Under the pieces are notes generated by a model that worked only from the letters and a program-made list of their open reading frames with translations, was not told where the DNA came from and did no database searches. From contig NZ_CP061171.1 of the NCBI RefSeq assembly GCF_014692875.1, positions 3,968,001-4,032,000 on the forward strand: 64,000 bases of DNA. The letters are read 5' to 3'. Position 1 is the stretch's first letter. Every line of letters begins with the position of its first letter. Shown here piece after piece: positions 47,150-56,336 of the stretch. This DNA is from Pedobacter riviphilus (GTDB lineage Bacteria > Bacteroidota > Bacteroidia > Sphingobacteriales > Sphingobacteriaceae). The position numbers were made by a program, and so were the translations under genes.

Positions 47150-47319
47150 GAAACAAATGTAACCTATCGCAAATAAATTTATAATAAAACTTAGATAAAA
47201 TTGTTATTTAGAATGTTAAACCGAAACAATTTTATCGATTTGCCAAAACCTTAAACAAATTTACTAATTGGGAAATAGATAAAAATGTAGTTTTACATTC
47301 TAACACCTATATTTAAACT

Positions 47320-47931
47320 ATGCAGAAAATTAAACACACCCTATTGTTTTTAGGCGCTATGCTATTTTTGAACGTTGCGTTTGGGCAAACTTTGCCTGAT
47401 ACCACAAAAAATACTGATCCGTCTCTAAATGGCCAGTATCAATTCATGTTAAAGAAATCTAAAAGCTTCAACGGCGCAAGGCTGATTAACCCAAACCGAT
47501 TATCATCTTTATGGAAAAGTGTTAACGATACGCTAAGAAAGGAACGCAAGCAATTACAGGAAGCGAGGCAGGAAATTAAAGCACAGGCTGGTAATATTTT
47601 GAGTTTAAAAGGTGAAGTAACCGGAAAAGAAAGCTCGCTGGCCAATGCTACTGCTTCAGTTAATGAAATTAAATTTTTAGGTATCGCCTTTGATAAAGGA
47701 ACCTACAACACCATTGTATGGTCGATAATTATTGTGCTGGCCATTGGTTTAGCTTTTATTATTTTCCAATCTGGCAAATTAAGGCACGAGGCCAAGTACC
47801 GTACAGAACTTTACCAGGAAGTGGCCGATGAATTTCAGGCACACAAAGTAAAGGCAAAAGACAAAGAAATGAAACTTGCACGTGAGCTGCAGGATGAACG
47901 TAATAAATGGGATGATGGTCGGGGAAGATAA
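47320..47931 (+). CDS. secreted/membrane hypothetical protein with a coiled coil
   Basis: 203 residues. It has a signal peptide (MQKIKHTLLFLGAMLFLNVAFGQ), a periplasmic stretch containing a coiled coil (about 70-115, LRKERKQLQEARQEIKAQ...), a single transmembrane helix (about 130-150, IVWSIIIVLAIGLAFIIFQ) and a cytosolic charged helix (EFQAHKVKAKDKEMKLARELQDERNKW). It is similar to other Bacteroidota proteins of unknown function. It is alone on the plus strand, divergent from the dehydrogenase. Confidence 0.75.
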   Translation: MQKIKHTLLFLGAMLFLNVAFGQTLPDTTKNTDPSLNGQYQFMLKKSKSFNGARLINPNRLSSLWKSVNDTLRKERKQLQEARQEIKAQAGNILSLKGEVTGKESSLANATASVNEIKFLGIAFDKGTYNTIVWSIIIVLAIGLAFIIFQSGKLRHEAKYRTELYQEVADEFQAHKVKAKDKEMKLARELQDERNKWDDGRGR

Positions 47932-48009
47932 CCTAAACCGAACAAAAAAAAATAAATTAAATCCAGTTATTTTTAAGTAAAGCAGGGCTTGTGGTACTTC
48001 GGTTCCACC

Positions 48010-48099
48010 GGCCCCGCCATTCGCTACAATCTTTTTGTGCCTGTCTTCCTGAGTTTATCAAAGGGGCAACAAAAAGGATTTTCGCTACTGTCGGGTTTA
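48010..48099 (+). repeat. dispersed hairpin repeat, family B (fullest copy)
   Basis: It starts GGCCCCGCCATTCGCTACAA and ends CGCTACTGTCGGGTTTA. Inside, TCTTTTTGTGCC (48030-48041) and GGCAACAAAAAGGA (48065-48078) can pair with one small bulge. The ends match the copies at 18890-18953 and 21296-21352. It lies in the 275-base spacer between convergent genes, with no coding capacity. Confidence 0.6.
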
Positions 48100-48206
48100 T
48101 TTCACTCATAGTAGCAACATTTCACCACATAAACTCAAAGCGAGATGCCAATCCCTTCAATTAGTAGAAGTGCGAGCGGGTTTGTTTTTACCTAAAAACT
48201 ACAGCT

Positions 48207-49550
48207 TTAGGTTTCTGAAGGAAAAGATATTCCCTTAATATTGCGGTACAAATCTACAGCATAAAGGTCTGTCATGCCCGAAACAAAATCCAATACACTC
48301 TGTATAATAGAATAAATATCGGTTAAATCGGTATGGTACTGTTTAGGAATAAGCTTAACCAGTTTCTTGTAATAGTGTGTATTGTTATGAATAAGTGCAG
48401 GAACAAACTCTTCTAATAAACCGGCCATAATTTTGTAACCAGCTACCTCTTTCTGTATAACCGACGAGAAATTGTAGATACGCTCCACTGAGATTTTTTC
48501 TACGGCTTTCCAGGCTGAGATATAGGGTTCGGGCAGTAAATCGGTTAAACTTTGATTAAGCTCCCCTTTCAATAATTTTTCTTGTTCTCTAAAAAATATG
48601 GCTGCACATTGATTTGTTAAGGTGTTAATCGCTTTGGCCCTAAGCAGGCCAATTTTGGCATCATCGTCTTCATAATCGTGCTTTAAGCGATCTTCTATGG
48701 TGGTAGAATTGGCAAAGGGCAACAGATAACGCTTTACTTCTTCGTATGAAAGTATCTTTAAGCGGTGTGCATCTTCCAAATCAATGATGCTGTAACAGAT
48801 ATCATCAGCAGCTTCTACCAGATAAACCAAAGGATGGCGTTTATAAATGAGGTATTCGCCGTCTTCTTTCTCCAAATGAAGTTCGGAGGCGATCTTTTGA
48901 AAAGTTTCTGCTTCCGACTGAAAGAAACCGTATTTTTTACGGTGCAGCAACCCCTTTTGTTTACCTGCAATTGAGGCGCAGGGATATTTTGCAATCGACG
49001 CCAGCGTAGAATAAGTTAAGGCATAGGCATCGTTGCCTTTTCCTTTTAAAGGATGCGTAAGAATCCGGATGGCATTTGCGTTACCTTCAAAATTAACTAA
49101 ATCTTGCCACTGCGATTTGTTCATTTCTTTCTGATAAACTTTCCCATCACCATCGGTAAAATAGCGTGAAATAGCTGCTTCACCTGAATGCCCAAAAGCC
49201 GGGTTTCCTAAATCGTGCGCCAGCGCAGCGGCAGCCACAATATTACCTACTTCGTTAATTAAAGGAACATCTTTAATCAGTTGTGGTTGTTGCTCTTCTA
49301 CACTTTTTAAAAAAATATTTGCCATTGAGCGGGCCACACTGGCAACCTCTAAACTATGTGTTAAACGGTTATGGACAAAAACACTTCCAGGCAATGGGAA
49401 AACCTGGGTTTTATTCTGCAATCTTCTAAAAGGAGACGAAAAAATCAACCGGTCGTAATCACGCTGAAAATCAGATCGTGCCCGATCTGTACTGGCACCA
49501 TATTGCTCTTGTCCGTATCTCTTATTCGAAAGTAAATATTTCCACTCCAT
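48207..49550 (-). CDS. dgt: deoxyguanosinetriphosphate triphosphohydrolase-like protein
   Basis: 447 residues. HNRLTHSLEVASVARSMA and AALAHDLGNPAFGHSGEAAI are the HD-domain metal motifs (H...HD...), and YLVEAADDICYSIIDLEDAHRL adds the distal Asp. This class releases inorganic triphosphate from dGTP (and other dNTPs), affecting DNA precursor levels. Length and motifs are normal for the long Dgt type in Bacteroidota. It is a single-gene unit on the minus strand. Confidence 0.92.
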   Translation of the reverse strand: MEWKYLLSNKRYGQEQYGASTDRARSDFQRDYDRLIFSSPFRRLQNKTQVFPLPGSVFVHNRLTHSLEVASVARSMANIFLKSVEEQQPQLIKDVPLINEVGNIVAAAALAHDLGNPAFGHSGEAAISRYFTDGDGKVYQKEMNKSQWQDLVNFEGNANAIRILTHPLKGKGNDAYALTYSTLASIAKYPCASIAGKQKGLLHRKKYGFFQSEAETFQKIASELHLEKEDGEYLIYKRHPLVYLVEAADDICYSIIDLEDAHRLKILSYEEVKRYLLPFANSTTIEDRLKHDYEDDDAKIGLLRAKAINTLTNQCAAIFFREQEKLLKGELNQSLTDLLPEPYISAWKAVEKISVERIYNFSSVIQKEVAGYKIMAGLLEEFVPALIHNNTHYYKKLVKLIPKQYHTDLTDIYSIIQSVLDFVSGMTDLYAVDLYRNIKGISFPSET

Positions 49551-49693
49551 TTATCCCGTTGGCATTTAAAATTTGGCGCAAGTTAAACAAAACGCGAAAA
49601 TGGTTAAGCATAAAAATTTAGGTAAATTTTATCATTAAAATTGTGCTTCAAACTATTTCTAACATCATCTGTTTAATTTAAATAGACTATATC

Positions 49694-50056
49694 ATGAAAA
49701 CGAACATATATAACAAAGAAGAGCATATTGAAGGTTACGTAGGATCAGGTGATGAGCAATCAGAAAAATCTGATGTACAAAAAGCTTACGAAGAAGGTAA
49801 CAACACCAATGTAGTAACCAGTTATGGCAAAGAACCGAGCGAATTGATTAAGGGAAATCCTTTAGCCAAAGACGGCCTGGATAATTCTGGCACGCAAGGT
49901 AAAGATTCGCTTAGTGACGATGCATATAATAGTACTGATAAAAATCCGACCATAAAGAGCGCAGCAAGCCACACAGGAAGTTCATCTGAAGATTTTAAAA
50001 CGAATATTGGCATTAATGAGGCTGATGAAAACCATGCATTAAATACAGGAATATAA
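49694..50056 (+). CDS. small acidic, Asn/Ser-rich hypothetical protein
   Basis: 120 residues, very hydrophilic and without helix-forming hydrophobic segments: many Glu, Asp, Lys, Asn, Ser and Gly (MKTNIYNKEEHIEGYVGSGDE...). Probably disordered. It starts after a long AT-rich upstream region and lies 10 bases before the YtxH-like gene. Similar proteins in Bacteroidota are often stress-related, but this is a guess. Confidence 0.65.
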   Translation: MKTNIYNKEEHIEGYVGSGDEQSEKSDVQKAYEEGNNTNVVTSYGKEPSELIKGNPLAKDGLDNSGTQGKDSLSDDAYNSTDKNPTIKSAASHTGSSSEDFKTNIGINEADENHALNTGI

Positions 50057-50066
50057 ACAGGCAATT

Positions 50067-50261
50067 ATGAGACTATTAAAATATGCTGTTTTAGGGGCAG
50101 CAGCCGTATATGGCTTTAAATATGCCACCAAAAAGCGGGCAGCTGATGGAAAATCATTAATTGACGACTTTAAGGAAAAAGTTCCGAGATATGTAGATAA
50201 GATTAGAAATTATTCTGAAAAAATAAGACAGGATTATCGGCAAACAAGTGATCTATATTAA
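50067..50261 (+). CDS. YtxH-like small protein
   Basis: 64 residues: an N-terminal hydrophobic segment (LLKYAVLGAAAVYGFKYATKK) then an amphipathic charged helix (LIDDFKEKVPRYVDKIRNYSEKIRQDYRQ). This is the YtxH-like layout: a short membrane anchor and a helix, associated with general stress in other bacteria. It follows the preceding acidic protein by 10 bases, so they may be co-transcribed. Confidence 0.6.
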   Translation: MRLLKYAVLGAAAVYGFKYATKKRAADGKSLIDDFKEKVPRYVDKIRNYSEKIRQDYRQTSDLY

Positions 50262-50489
50262 TAATTAATTTGACACAAAAGACATAAATAATTGACATTT
50301 ATCAATACATTAATGCCATAGTCCTTGTAAATTGACTATAAGTTCTTGAAATTTGCAGCGCTGTAGGATTCGCGACAAAGATTAAAAAAAAATCAGAGAC
50401 TAACTATTTAAGGGCATTTGCTACTTGATTAACGCATTTCAGTTGTGGAATCCTAATTAATTTCCATCTACCGGAAAATGCATAAATTT

Positions 50490-50526
50490 TATAAAGGGAT
50501 TATTCTATAAGAATAGTCTCTTTATA
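50490..50526 (-). terminator. 17-base inverted repeat, probable terminator
   Basis: TATAAAGGGATTATTCT (50490-50506) pairs with AGAATAGTCTCTTTATA (50510-50526) with two G-U pairs and a 3-base loop. It lies just past the 3' end of the minus-strand gene at 50533. Confidence 0.55.
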
Positions 50527-50532
50527 ACTAGA

Positions 50533-50829
50533 CTATAAATCCTTTCCCTTCAAACCTTTCTCCTTATTCTTGTTCCTATTTCCAATATCTTCGTCCTGAC
50601 TTAAATTCGAATTATTCAAATTTTCATTTACGGCATGTGTCGGATCATTTTCTGTTTTCAATAAATGCGATGCTTCTGGTTCGTCTTTACGCTTAAAATC
50701 GGCGCGTTTATGCCCATAAGTAGCCTCTCCATTATCCCATTCTATATCTTCCTCATTGAGATTAATCTCCTCATTAGGATCGACATTTTTATTTTCATTA
50801 CTTTCCATAGCCATTTTTTTTGTGGACAC
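50533..50829 (-). CDS. small acidic hypothetical protein
   Basis: 98 residues: MSTKKMAMESNENKNVDPNEEINLNEEDIEWDNGEATYGHKRADFKRK..., rich in Asn, Glu, Asp and Lys with no hydrophobic core, so probably disordered. No family recognised. Similar in composition to 49694-50056 and 50934-51179, suggesting one group of related-style small proteins. Confidence 0.6.
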   Translation of the reverse strand: MSTKKMAMESNENKNVDPNEEINLNEEDIEWDNGEATYGHKRADFKRKDEPEASHLLKTENDPTHAVNENLNNSNLSQDEDIGNRNKNKEKGLKGKDL

Positions 50830-50933
50830 TTCTATTATAACAACAATTGGTACAATAAAAAGTTTAATCAGACATTAATTGTATACCAACCGGTCTTTTC
50901 GTCTCATCTTACCCATCCTGCAGTCAATTGCAG

Positions 50934-51179
50934 CTATTGTATGCCTTTACTTTGATCAATATGTGTACTACTAGCCAAATCGTTTTTAGTTGATCCATTT
51001 TCATCACGATGTTTTGGTGGATTTTCCATTCTGCTTTCTTCCAGTTCAGAAAAATCACCATCTTTTTGATTAGCCACTTCACCATGCGAGGATGGCTTAT
51101 CTTTCAATCCCGCTATAGGATCGGCAAAATCCTGCCCCTCAATAGGTAATCCTTCTCGTTCCTTTTCTTTACCAGTCAT
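50934..51179 (-). CDS. small hydrophilic hypothetical protein
   Basis: 81 residues: MTGKEKEREGLPIEGQDFADPIAGLKDKPSSHGEVANQKDGD..., acidic and polar, no membrane segment or known motif. It is upstream of the similar acidic gene on the same strand. I infer no function. Confidence 0.55.
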   Translation of the reverse strand: MTGKEKEREGLPIEGQDFADPIAGLKDKPSSHGEVANQKDGDFSELEESRMENPPKHRDENGSTKNDLASSTHIDQSKGIQ

Positions 51180-51232
51180 ATCAATACAACCAGCCAGCTC
51201 AGCTTTTGTTTTGGAATTTGGGATATATAAAA

Positions 51233-51262
51233 AAAGGCCTCGATTTGCATCAAGGCCTTTTC
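51233..51262 (-). terminator. terminator directly after rpsJ
   Basis: AAAGGCCT (51233-51240) pairs with AGGCCTTT (51253-51260). On the minus strand it is followed by a run of T. It lies 20 bases after the rpsJ stop and closes the str operon, so rplC cannot be co-transcribed from it. Confidence 0.88.
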
Positions 51263-51279
51263 TGTTCTTTTAAAATCAA

Positions 51280-51585
51280 TTAAACTTTGATTTCAACTTC
51301 AACACCACTAGGTAATTCAAGTTTCATTAAAGCATCAACTGTTTTAGAATTAGAGCTATAAATATCCAATAAACGTTTGTAAGCGCACAATTGGAATTGC
51401 TCTCTAGCTTTTTTGTTTACGTGTGGAGAACGTAAAACAGTAAAGATTTTTTTCTCTGTAGGAAGTGGAATCGGACCACTTACCACTGCACCCGTAGGTT
51501 TAACAGTTTTTACGATTTTCTCAGCAGATTTATCTACCAAGTTGTAATCGTAAGATTTTAATTTAATTCTGATTCTTTGGCTCAT
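51280..51585 (-). CDS. rpsJ: ribosomal protein uS10
   Basis: 101 residues: [78 protein letters not shown], near invariant S10 (also NusE, the antitermination partner). It is the last gene of the str operon here, followed by a terminator, rather than the first of the S10 operon. Confidence 0.97.
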   Translation of the reverse strand: MSQRIRIKLKSYDYNLVDKSAEKIVKTVKPTGAVVSGPIPLPTEKKIFTVLRSPHVNKKAREQFQLCAYKRLLDIYSSNSKTVDALMKLELPSGVEVEIKV

Positions 51586-51722
51586 CTTATTTTTAATTAT
51601 GGTTTCCTGTTAGAGCTATTAACAACAGAAACCGGATTTATCATTTTTAGAAGCAAGTATTTAATAGCAAGTATCAAGATTGATCATTCGTCTTGATACT
51701 TACTACTTTATCTTGATACTAA
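51586..51722 (-). repeat. rpsJ-fusA spacer with a GTATCAAG hairpin
   Basis: AGTATCAAGA (51670-51679) pairs perfectly with TCTTGATACT (51691-51700), and a second TCTTGATACT follows at 51711. GGTTTC/GAAACC also pair across 51601-51633. The words match the rpsH-rpsN hairpin at 37865-37908. Confidence 0.6.
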
Positions 51723-53837
51723 TTAGTCTTCAGATTTTACTCTTCCTTTAGATTTCGCTACTACCTCGTCCTGTACGTTTTTAGGCGCTGGCTCGTAGTG
51801 ATCGAATTCCATTGTAGAAGTTGCACGTCCTGAAGTGATGGTACGTAATTGAGTTACGTAACCGAACATTTCTGAAAGTGGTACCAATGCTTTGATTACT
51901 TGAGATCCATTACGGGTATCCATACCTTGTAACTGACCACGACGACGGTTCATATCACCGATAACATCACCCATGTTTTCTTCAGGGGTTAAGATTTCGA
52001 TTTTCATGATTGGCTCCATCAAAGCAGGTCTGCATTTAGGTAAAGCCTCACGATATGCCATACGGGCAGCAAGCTCGAATGATAAAGCATCTGAATCGAC
52101 TGCGTGGAATGAACCATCAATCAAACGTACTTTCATATCCGGAAGTGGATAACCAGCTAATACACCATTTGCCATTGCAGATGCAAAACCTTTCTCAACT
52201 GAAGGGATAAACTCGCGAGGAATAGCACCACCCACAATTTCGTTTACGAATTGCAAACCACCTTTTTCAAAGTCAGCATCAATTGGAGAGATCACAACTT
52301 TGATATCGGCAAATTTACCACGACCACCTGATTGTTTTTTGTAAACTTCGCGGTGTTCTGTAGTACCGAAAATAGCCTCTTTGTAAGCTACTTGTGGCGC
52401 ACCTTGGTTAACCTCTACTTTAAACTCACGTTTTAAACGGTCGATTAAGATATCTAAGTGAAGCTCACCCATACCAGAGATAACTGTTTGACCAGTTTCT
52501 TGATCGGTTTGAACCCTGAACGTAGGATCTTCTTCAGCCAATTTAGATAAGCCCATACCCAATTTATCAACATCAGCTTGAGTTTTAGGCTCAATAGCTA
52601 AACCGATAACCGGCTCAGGGAATACCATCGATTCAAGAACGATAGGATTTTTCTCATCACAAAGGGTATCACCAGTTTTGATGTCTTTAAATCCAACTAC
52701 CGCAGCAATATCACCAGCAGCTACATTAGGCACAGGGTTTTGCTTGTTTGCATGCATTTGGAAGATACGTGAAATACGCTCTTTGCTTTCTGAACGTGTA
52801 TTGTAAACGTAAGAACCAGCTTCTAAGTTACCCGAGTAAACACGGATAAAACATAAACGGCCTACAAATGGGTCAGTTGCAATTTTAAATGCTAAAGCTG
52901 CAAATGGCTCATTGATGCTTGGTTTTAATAAAACTTCAGCACCTGTATCTGGATTAGTACCTGTTACACCTTCTGAATCAAGAGGTGAAGGCAATAATTC
53001 CATTACGTAATCCAACATGGTTTGAACACCTTTGTTTTTGAAAGATGAACCACATACCATAGGAACGATTTTAGCATCTAAAACAGCTGCACGTAAAGCG
53101 TCTAAAACTTCGCGCTCAGTGATGGTTTCAGGAGCATCGAAGAATTTCTCCATTAGAGACTCATCATAATCAGCAACTGATTCCAATAATTTCTCTCTCC
53201 ACTCAGCAACCTCATCAATCATATCTTCTGGGATAGGCACTTCAGTAAAGGTCATACCTTTATCGTGCTCATTCCAAACAATACCACGGTTGTTGATCAA
53301 ATCAACCACACCTTTGAAGTTATCTTCAGAACCGATAGGTAATTGCAAAGGAACTGCATTACTACCCAACATGTCTTTAACTTGCTTAACAACTTTTAAG
53401 AAGTCAGCACCAGAACGGTCCATTTTGTTAACGAAACCGATACGGGCAACATTATAGTTGTTAGCTAAACGCCAGTTAGTTTCTGATTGAGGCTCAACAC
53501 CGTCAACAGCCGAAAACAAGAATACCAACCCATCTAATACACGTAACGAACGGTTTACCTCTACGGTAAAATCCACGTGTCCTGGTGTATCGATAATGTT
53601 CATGTGATAGTTCTGGTTTCTGTATTTCCAGTTAACTGTAGTTGCAGCAGAAGTAATGGTAATACCACGCTCTTGCTCTTGTGCCATCCAGTCCATTGTT
53701 GCAGCACCTTCGTGCACCTCACCAATTTTATGACTTACACCAGCATAATAAAGGATACGTTCAGTTGTTGTAGTTTTACCCGCATCAATGTGAGCCGCGA
53801 TTCCGATATTTCTTGTAAATTTTAAATCTCTTGCCAT
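51723..53837 (-). CDS. fusA: elongation factor G
   Basis: 704 residues. GTPase motifs: [19 protein letters not shown] (P loop), DTPGHVDF (G3), NKMDRSG (G4). Domain IV has [28 protein letters not shown] and domain V ends with [13 protein letters not shown]. It drives tRNA-mRNA translocation. It lies between rpsG and rpsJ as in other bacteria; tuf is absent from this operon. Confidence 0.97.
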   Translation of the reverse strand: MARDLKFTRNIGIAAHIDAGKTTTTERILYYAGVSHKIGEVHEGAATMDWMAQEQERGITITSAATTVNWKYRNQNYHMNIIDTPGHVDFTVEVNRSLRVLDGLVFLFSAVDGVEPQSETNWRLANNYNVARIGFVNKMDRSGADFLKVVKQVKDMLGSNAVPLQLPIGSEDNFKGVVDLINNRGIVWNEHDKGMTFTEVPIPEDMIDEVAEWREKLLESVADYDESLMEKFFDAPETITEREVLDALRAAVLDAKIVPMVCGSSFKNKGVQTMLDYVMELLPSPLDSEGVTGTNPDTGAEVLLKPSINEPFAALAFKIATDPFVGRLCFIRVYSGNLEAGSYVYNTRSESKERISRIFQMHANKQNPVPNVAAGDIAAVVGFKDIKTGDTLCDEKNPIVLESMVFPEPVIGLAIEPKTQADVDKLGMGLSKLAEEDPTFRVQTDQETGQTVISGMGELHLDILIDRLKREFKVEVNQGAPQVAYKEAIFGTTEHREVYKKQSGGRGKFADIKVVISPIDADFEKGGLQFVNEIVGGAIPREFIPSVEKGFASAMANGVLAGYPLPDMKVRLIDGSFHAVDSDALSFELAARMAYREALPKCRPALMEPIMKIEILTPEENMGDVIGDMNRRRGQLQGMDTRNGSQVIKALVPLSEMFGYVTQLRTITSGRATSTMEFDHYEPAPKNVQDEVVAKSKGRVKSED

Positions 53838-53966
53838 GTTATGTTTTTGATTTATCTGATTTTAAATGATTACACCGATTATGTTAAAACAAATCGGTGT
53901 AATTTATCTAATCAGTATAATCTTCTAATTAAATCTGTGTAATCTTACTAATCTGTTAATCCTAAA
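53838..53966 (-). repeat. fusA-rpsG spacer with a 12-base perfect hairpin
   Basis: ATTACACCGATT (53869-53880) pairs perfectly with AATCGGTGTAAT (53892-53903) around an 11-base loop. Other words such as TGTGTAATC and TAATCTGT follow. No protein is encoded. Confidence 0.6.
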
Positions 53967-54434
53967 TTAGAATCTGAAGTGAGAGAACGCTTTGTTAGCC
54001 TCAGCCATTTTGTGCGTATCTTCTTTCTTTTTAACAGCAGCACCCTCACCTTTAGCAGCAGCTACGATTTCACCAGCTAATTTCTCTTTCATGGTTTTTT
54101 CGCCACGTTTACGAGCGTATAAAATTAACCATTTCATACCTAAAGCTGTTTTACGCTCTGGTCTAACCTCAGTTGGAACTTGGAAGTTAGCACCACCAAC
54201 ACGACGAGATTTAACCTCTACAGCTGGCATAATGTTAGTTAAAGCACGTTTAAAGATCTCTAAACCGTTTTCACCTGCTTTTTTCTCAGCAATTTCAACA
54301 GCATCGTAAAAAATTGAATAAGCGATAGATTTTTTTCCATCGTACATCATATTGTTTACAAAACGAGTTACCTGAACATCATTAAATTTTGGATCAGGAA
54401 GAATAATTCTCTTTTTTGGTTTTGACTTTCTCAT
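53967..54434 (-). CDS. rpsG: ribosomal protein uS7
   Basis: 155 residues: [47 protein letters not shown] and [52 protein letters not shown], the S7 core that organises the 30S head. Between rpsL and fusA. Confidence 0.97.
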   Translation of the reverse strand: MRKSKPKKRIILPDPKFNDVQVTRFVNNMMYDGKKSIAYSIFYDAVEIAEKKAGENGLEIFKRALTNIMPAVEVKSRRVGGANFQVPTEVRPERKTALGMKWLILYARKRGEKTMKEKLAGEIVAAAKGEGAAVKKKEDTHKMAEANKAFSHFRF

Positions 54435-54451
54435 TTCTTATTTCCTCCCGA

Positions 54452-54865
54452 TTATTTCTTTTTACCTTTTGTTGGCGCCGCAGCTACTTGTCCTGGTTTA
54501 GGACGTTTAGTACCATATTTAGAACGACGTTGGTTACGACCAGCTACACCTGATGTATCTAATGCACCACGGATGATGTGGTAACGTACACCTGGTAAAT
54601 CTTTAACACGACCACCACGGATCAATACGATTGAGTGCTCCTGTAAGTTATGACCTTCTCCAGGGATGTAAGCATTCACCTCTTTACCGTTCGTTAAACG
54701 AACACGGGCTACTTTACGCATTGCTGAGTTTGGTTTTTTAGGGGTAGTGGTGTACACACGTGTACATACACCTCTTCGCTGTGGACAGCTGTCCAACGCT
54801 GGAGACTTACTCTTGAACTCCAGTGCTACTCTACCTTTTCTAACTAATTGTTGAATGGTTGGCAT
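54452..54865 (-). CDS. rpsL: ribosomal protein uS12
   Basis: 137 residues: [88 protein letters not shown]. The streptomycin-contact lysines (TPKKPNSA and the RVKDLPG loop) appear wild-type. It is the first str operon gene, with a promoter upstream; the leader has no Shine-Dalgarno site and ends in an A-rich run. Confidence 0.97.
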   Translation of the reverse strand: MPTIQQLVRKGRVALEFKSKSPALDSCPQRRGVCTRVYTTTPKKPNSAMRKVARVRLTNGKEVNAYIPGEGHNLQEHSIVLIRGGRVKDLPGVRYHIIRGALDTSGVAGRNQRRSKYGTKRPKPGQVAAAPTKGKKK

Positions 54866-54942
54866 TGTGCTTTTTTATGTTTTTTTATTAAAAAATTTAC
54901 CGCTCCCCCGGCATCTTTACAGATAGCCCATAAAACGGACTG

Positions 54943-54974
54943 CAAAAGTAGAACAATTCTTTTTAAAAATCAAG
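54943..54974 (-). promoter_or_regulatory. promoter of the str operon
   Basis: On the minus strand CTTG (54974-54971), 20 bases, then TACTTTTG (54950-54943), close to the Bacteroidota consensus TTTG-N19-TAnnTTTG. Transcription would start about 70 bases before the rpsL ATG. Confidence 0.7.
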
Positions 54975-54979
54975 GGGTT

Positions 54980-55414
54980 AGCACAAAAAGTTTTCAGTTG
55001 GAAGTTTTGAGTTGGAAGTTGAGAATTAAGCAGTTGTGATTCTTCCTCTCGGTCATCGTCATTGCAAATCGAAGCGGAGGAAATGGTGGTGGCGTGAAGC
55101 AATCTATCTCGCCTTAAACATTACATCCATCATCGCATCATTTCATAATTATAAACTGTTATTTGGAAAGCAGTTTCAGCCATCCTTAGGTTGGCTTCGG
55201 CCCGTTCCAAAGGAACTCCTTCGGAGCTAAAGCTACAAGCTCGTGAAGCACTCGCTTTCCACGTATATCGAGGCTGCAAAGTAAGCCAATCCATTAACGT
55301 TCTAATTTCCCCCAGCCTGTTTCTATATGCTCTAAAAAGGCTTAAAACCACACATGCCTTAAATTCATAAAAGATTGTGTTAAATACTTTATCTTTAATA
55401 AAAATCTAAATTAT
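54980..55414. repeat. ~430-base gene-free region with repeated words and a GC-rich repeat-like stretch
   Basis: 54985-55030 has the direct words GTTGGAAGTTTTGAGTTGGAAGTT. 55190-55270 is GC-rich, containing CCAAAGGAACTCCTTCGGAG and CTCGTGAAGCACTCGC. A 73-codon minus frame through it (55130-55351) looks like translated repeat, not a gene. The last ~90 bases are the SPFH gene upstream region. Confidence 0.5.
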
Positions 55415-56320
55415 ATGTTCTTAAGTATCATCGGGATTATTATCATTTTTGTTGGTTTTGCAGTATCAAACCAAAATAACGTTATTAGCCGCTACAGCAG
55501 TATTACCAAAATTATTGGTGTGGTGCTGGTCATCATTGGCCTATCATTCTCCATGTTTAAAGTGATTGATGCTGGCCAGGTTGGCGTTAAAACAGTTTTT
55601 GGAAAAGTAGACAACGACGTTTTGTATAGTGGTTTAAACGTAATTAACCCCATTGCGGTAATCACTCCTTTTGATGTTAAAACCCAAAATTATACCATGT
55701 CTGGCGTGCATGATGAAGGTAATAAACAAACAGATGATGCACTACGTGTTTTATCTGCAGATGGCCTGGAGGTCATTATCGACCTTTCGGTACTATTCAG
55801 GGTAAAGGGAAGTGCTGCTCCGAATATTTTACGGGAAATAGGAACTGATTACCTGGAGAAGATTGTCCGCCCAGTTTCGCGTACTGCCATTAGAGATAAT
55901 GCTGTAGCTTATGATGCTGTTGCACTGTACTCCAGTAAACGGGATGAATTTCAGGCAAAAATATTTAACACCATTGAGAAAAGTTTTGCCAAAAGAGGTT
56001 TAGAGCTAGAACAACTTTTGGTGCGCAACATTACCCTCCCTGCATCGGTAAAAGCGAGTATCGAATCGAAAATAAACGCAGAACAGGATGCCCAAAAGAT
56101 GACTTTTGTACTCCAAAAAGAACGCCAGGAAGCAGAACGTAAAAGAGTGGAGGCCCAGGGTATTGCCGATTACCAGCGTATTCTTTCAACAGGATTGAGT
56201 GACAGGCAGCTTCAATATGAATCTATATTGGCTCAAAAAGAAATTGCGAAATCAGCAAATACAAAAGTCATCATCATGGGGAATGGAAAAAACGCTCCAA
56301 TTATTTTAGGAGGAAATTAA
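55415..56320 (+). CDS. SPFH/prohibitin-domain (band 7) membrane protein
   Basis: 301 residues. Two hydrophobic segments at the N-terminus (about 1-18 and 31-46) anchor it. The SPFH domain follows: GQVGVKTVFGKVDNDVLYSGLNVINPIAVITPFDVKTQNYTM, then LSADGLEVIIDLSVLFRVKG. A helical region after (LVRNITLPASVKASIESKINAEQDAQKMTFVLQKERQEAERKRVEAQGIADYQ) is the prohibitin coiled-coil repeat. Such proteins form membrane rings and often regulate proteases; no protease gene is adjacent. Confidence 0.9.
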   Translation: MFLSIIGIIIIFVGFAVSNQNNVISRYSSITKIIGVVLVIIGLSFSMFKVIDAGQVGVKTVFGKVDNDVLYSGLNVINPIAVITPFDVKTQNYTMSGVHDEGNKQTDDALRVLSADGLEVIIDLSVLFRVKGSAAPNILREIGTDYLEKIVRPVSRTAIRDNAVAYDAVALYSSKRDEFQAKIFNTIEKSFAKRGLELEQLLVRNITLPASVKASIESKINAEQDAQKMTFVLQKERQEAERKRVEAQGIADYQRILSTGLSDRQLQYESILAQKEIAKSANTKVIIMGNGKNAPIILGGN

Positions 56321-56336
56321 TTTAAACACTTAAAAC

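Noticed and set aside
55130..55351. 73-codon minus-strand frame upstream of the SPFH gene
   Set aside because: It runs through a GC-rich repeat-like stretch between two gene regions and has no domain; it looks like translated repeat.
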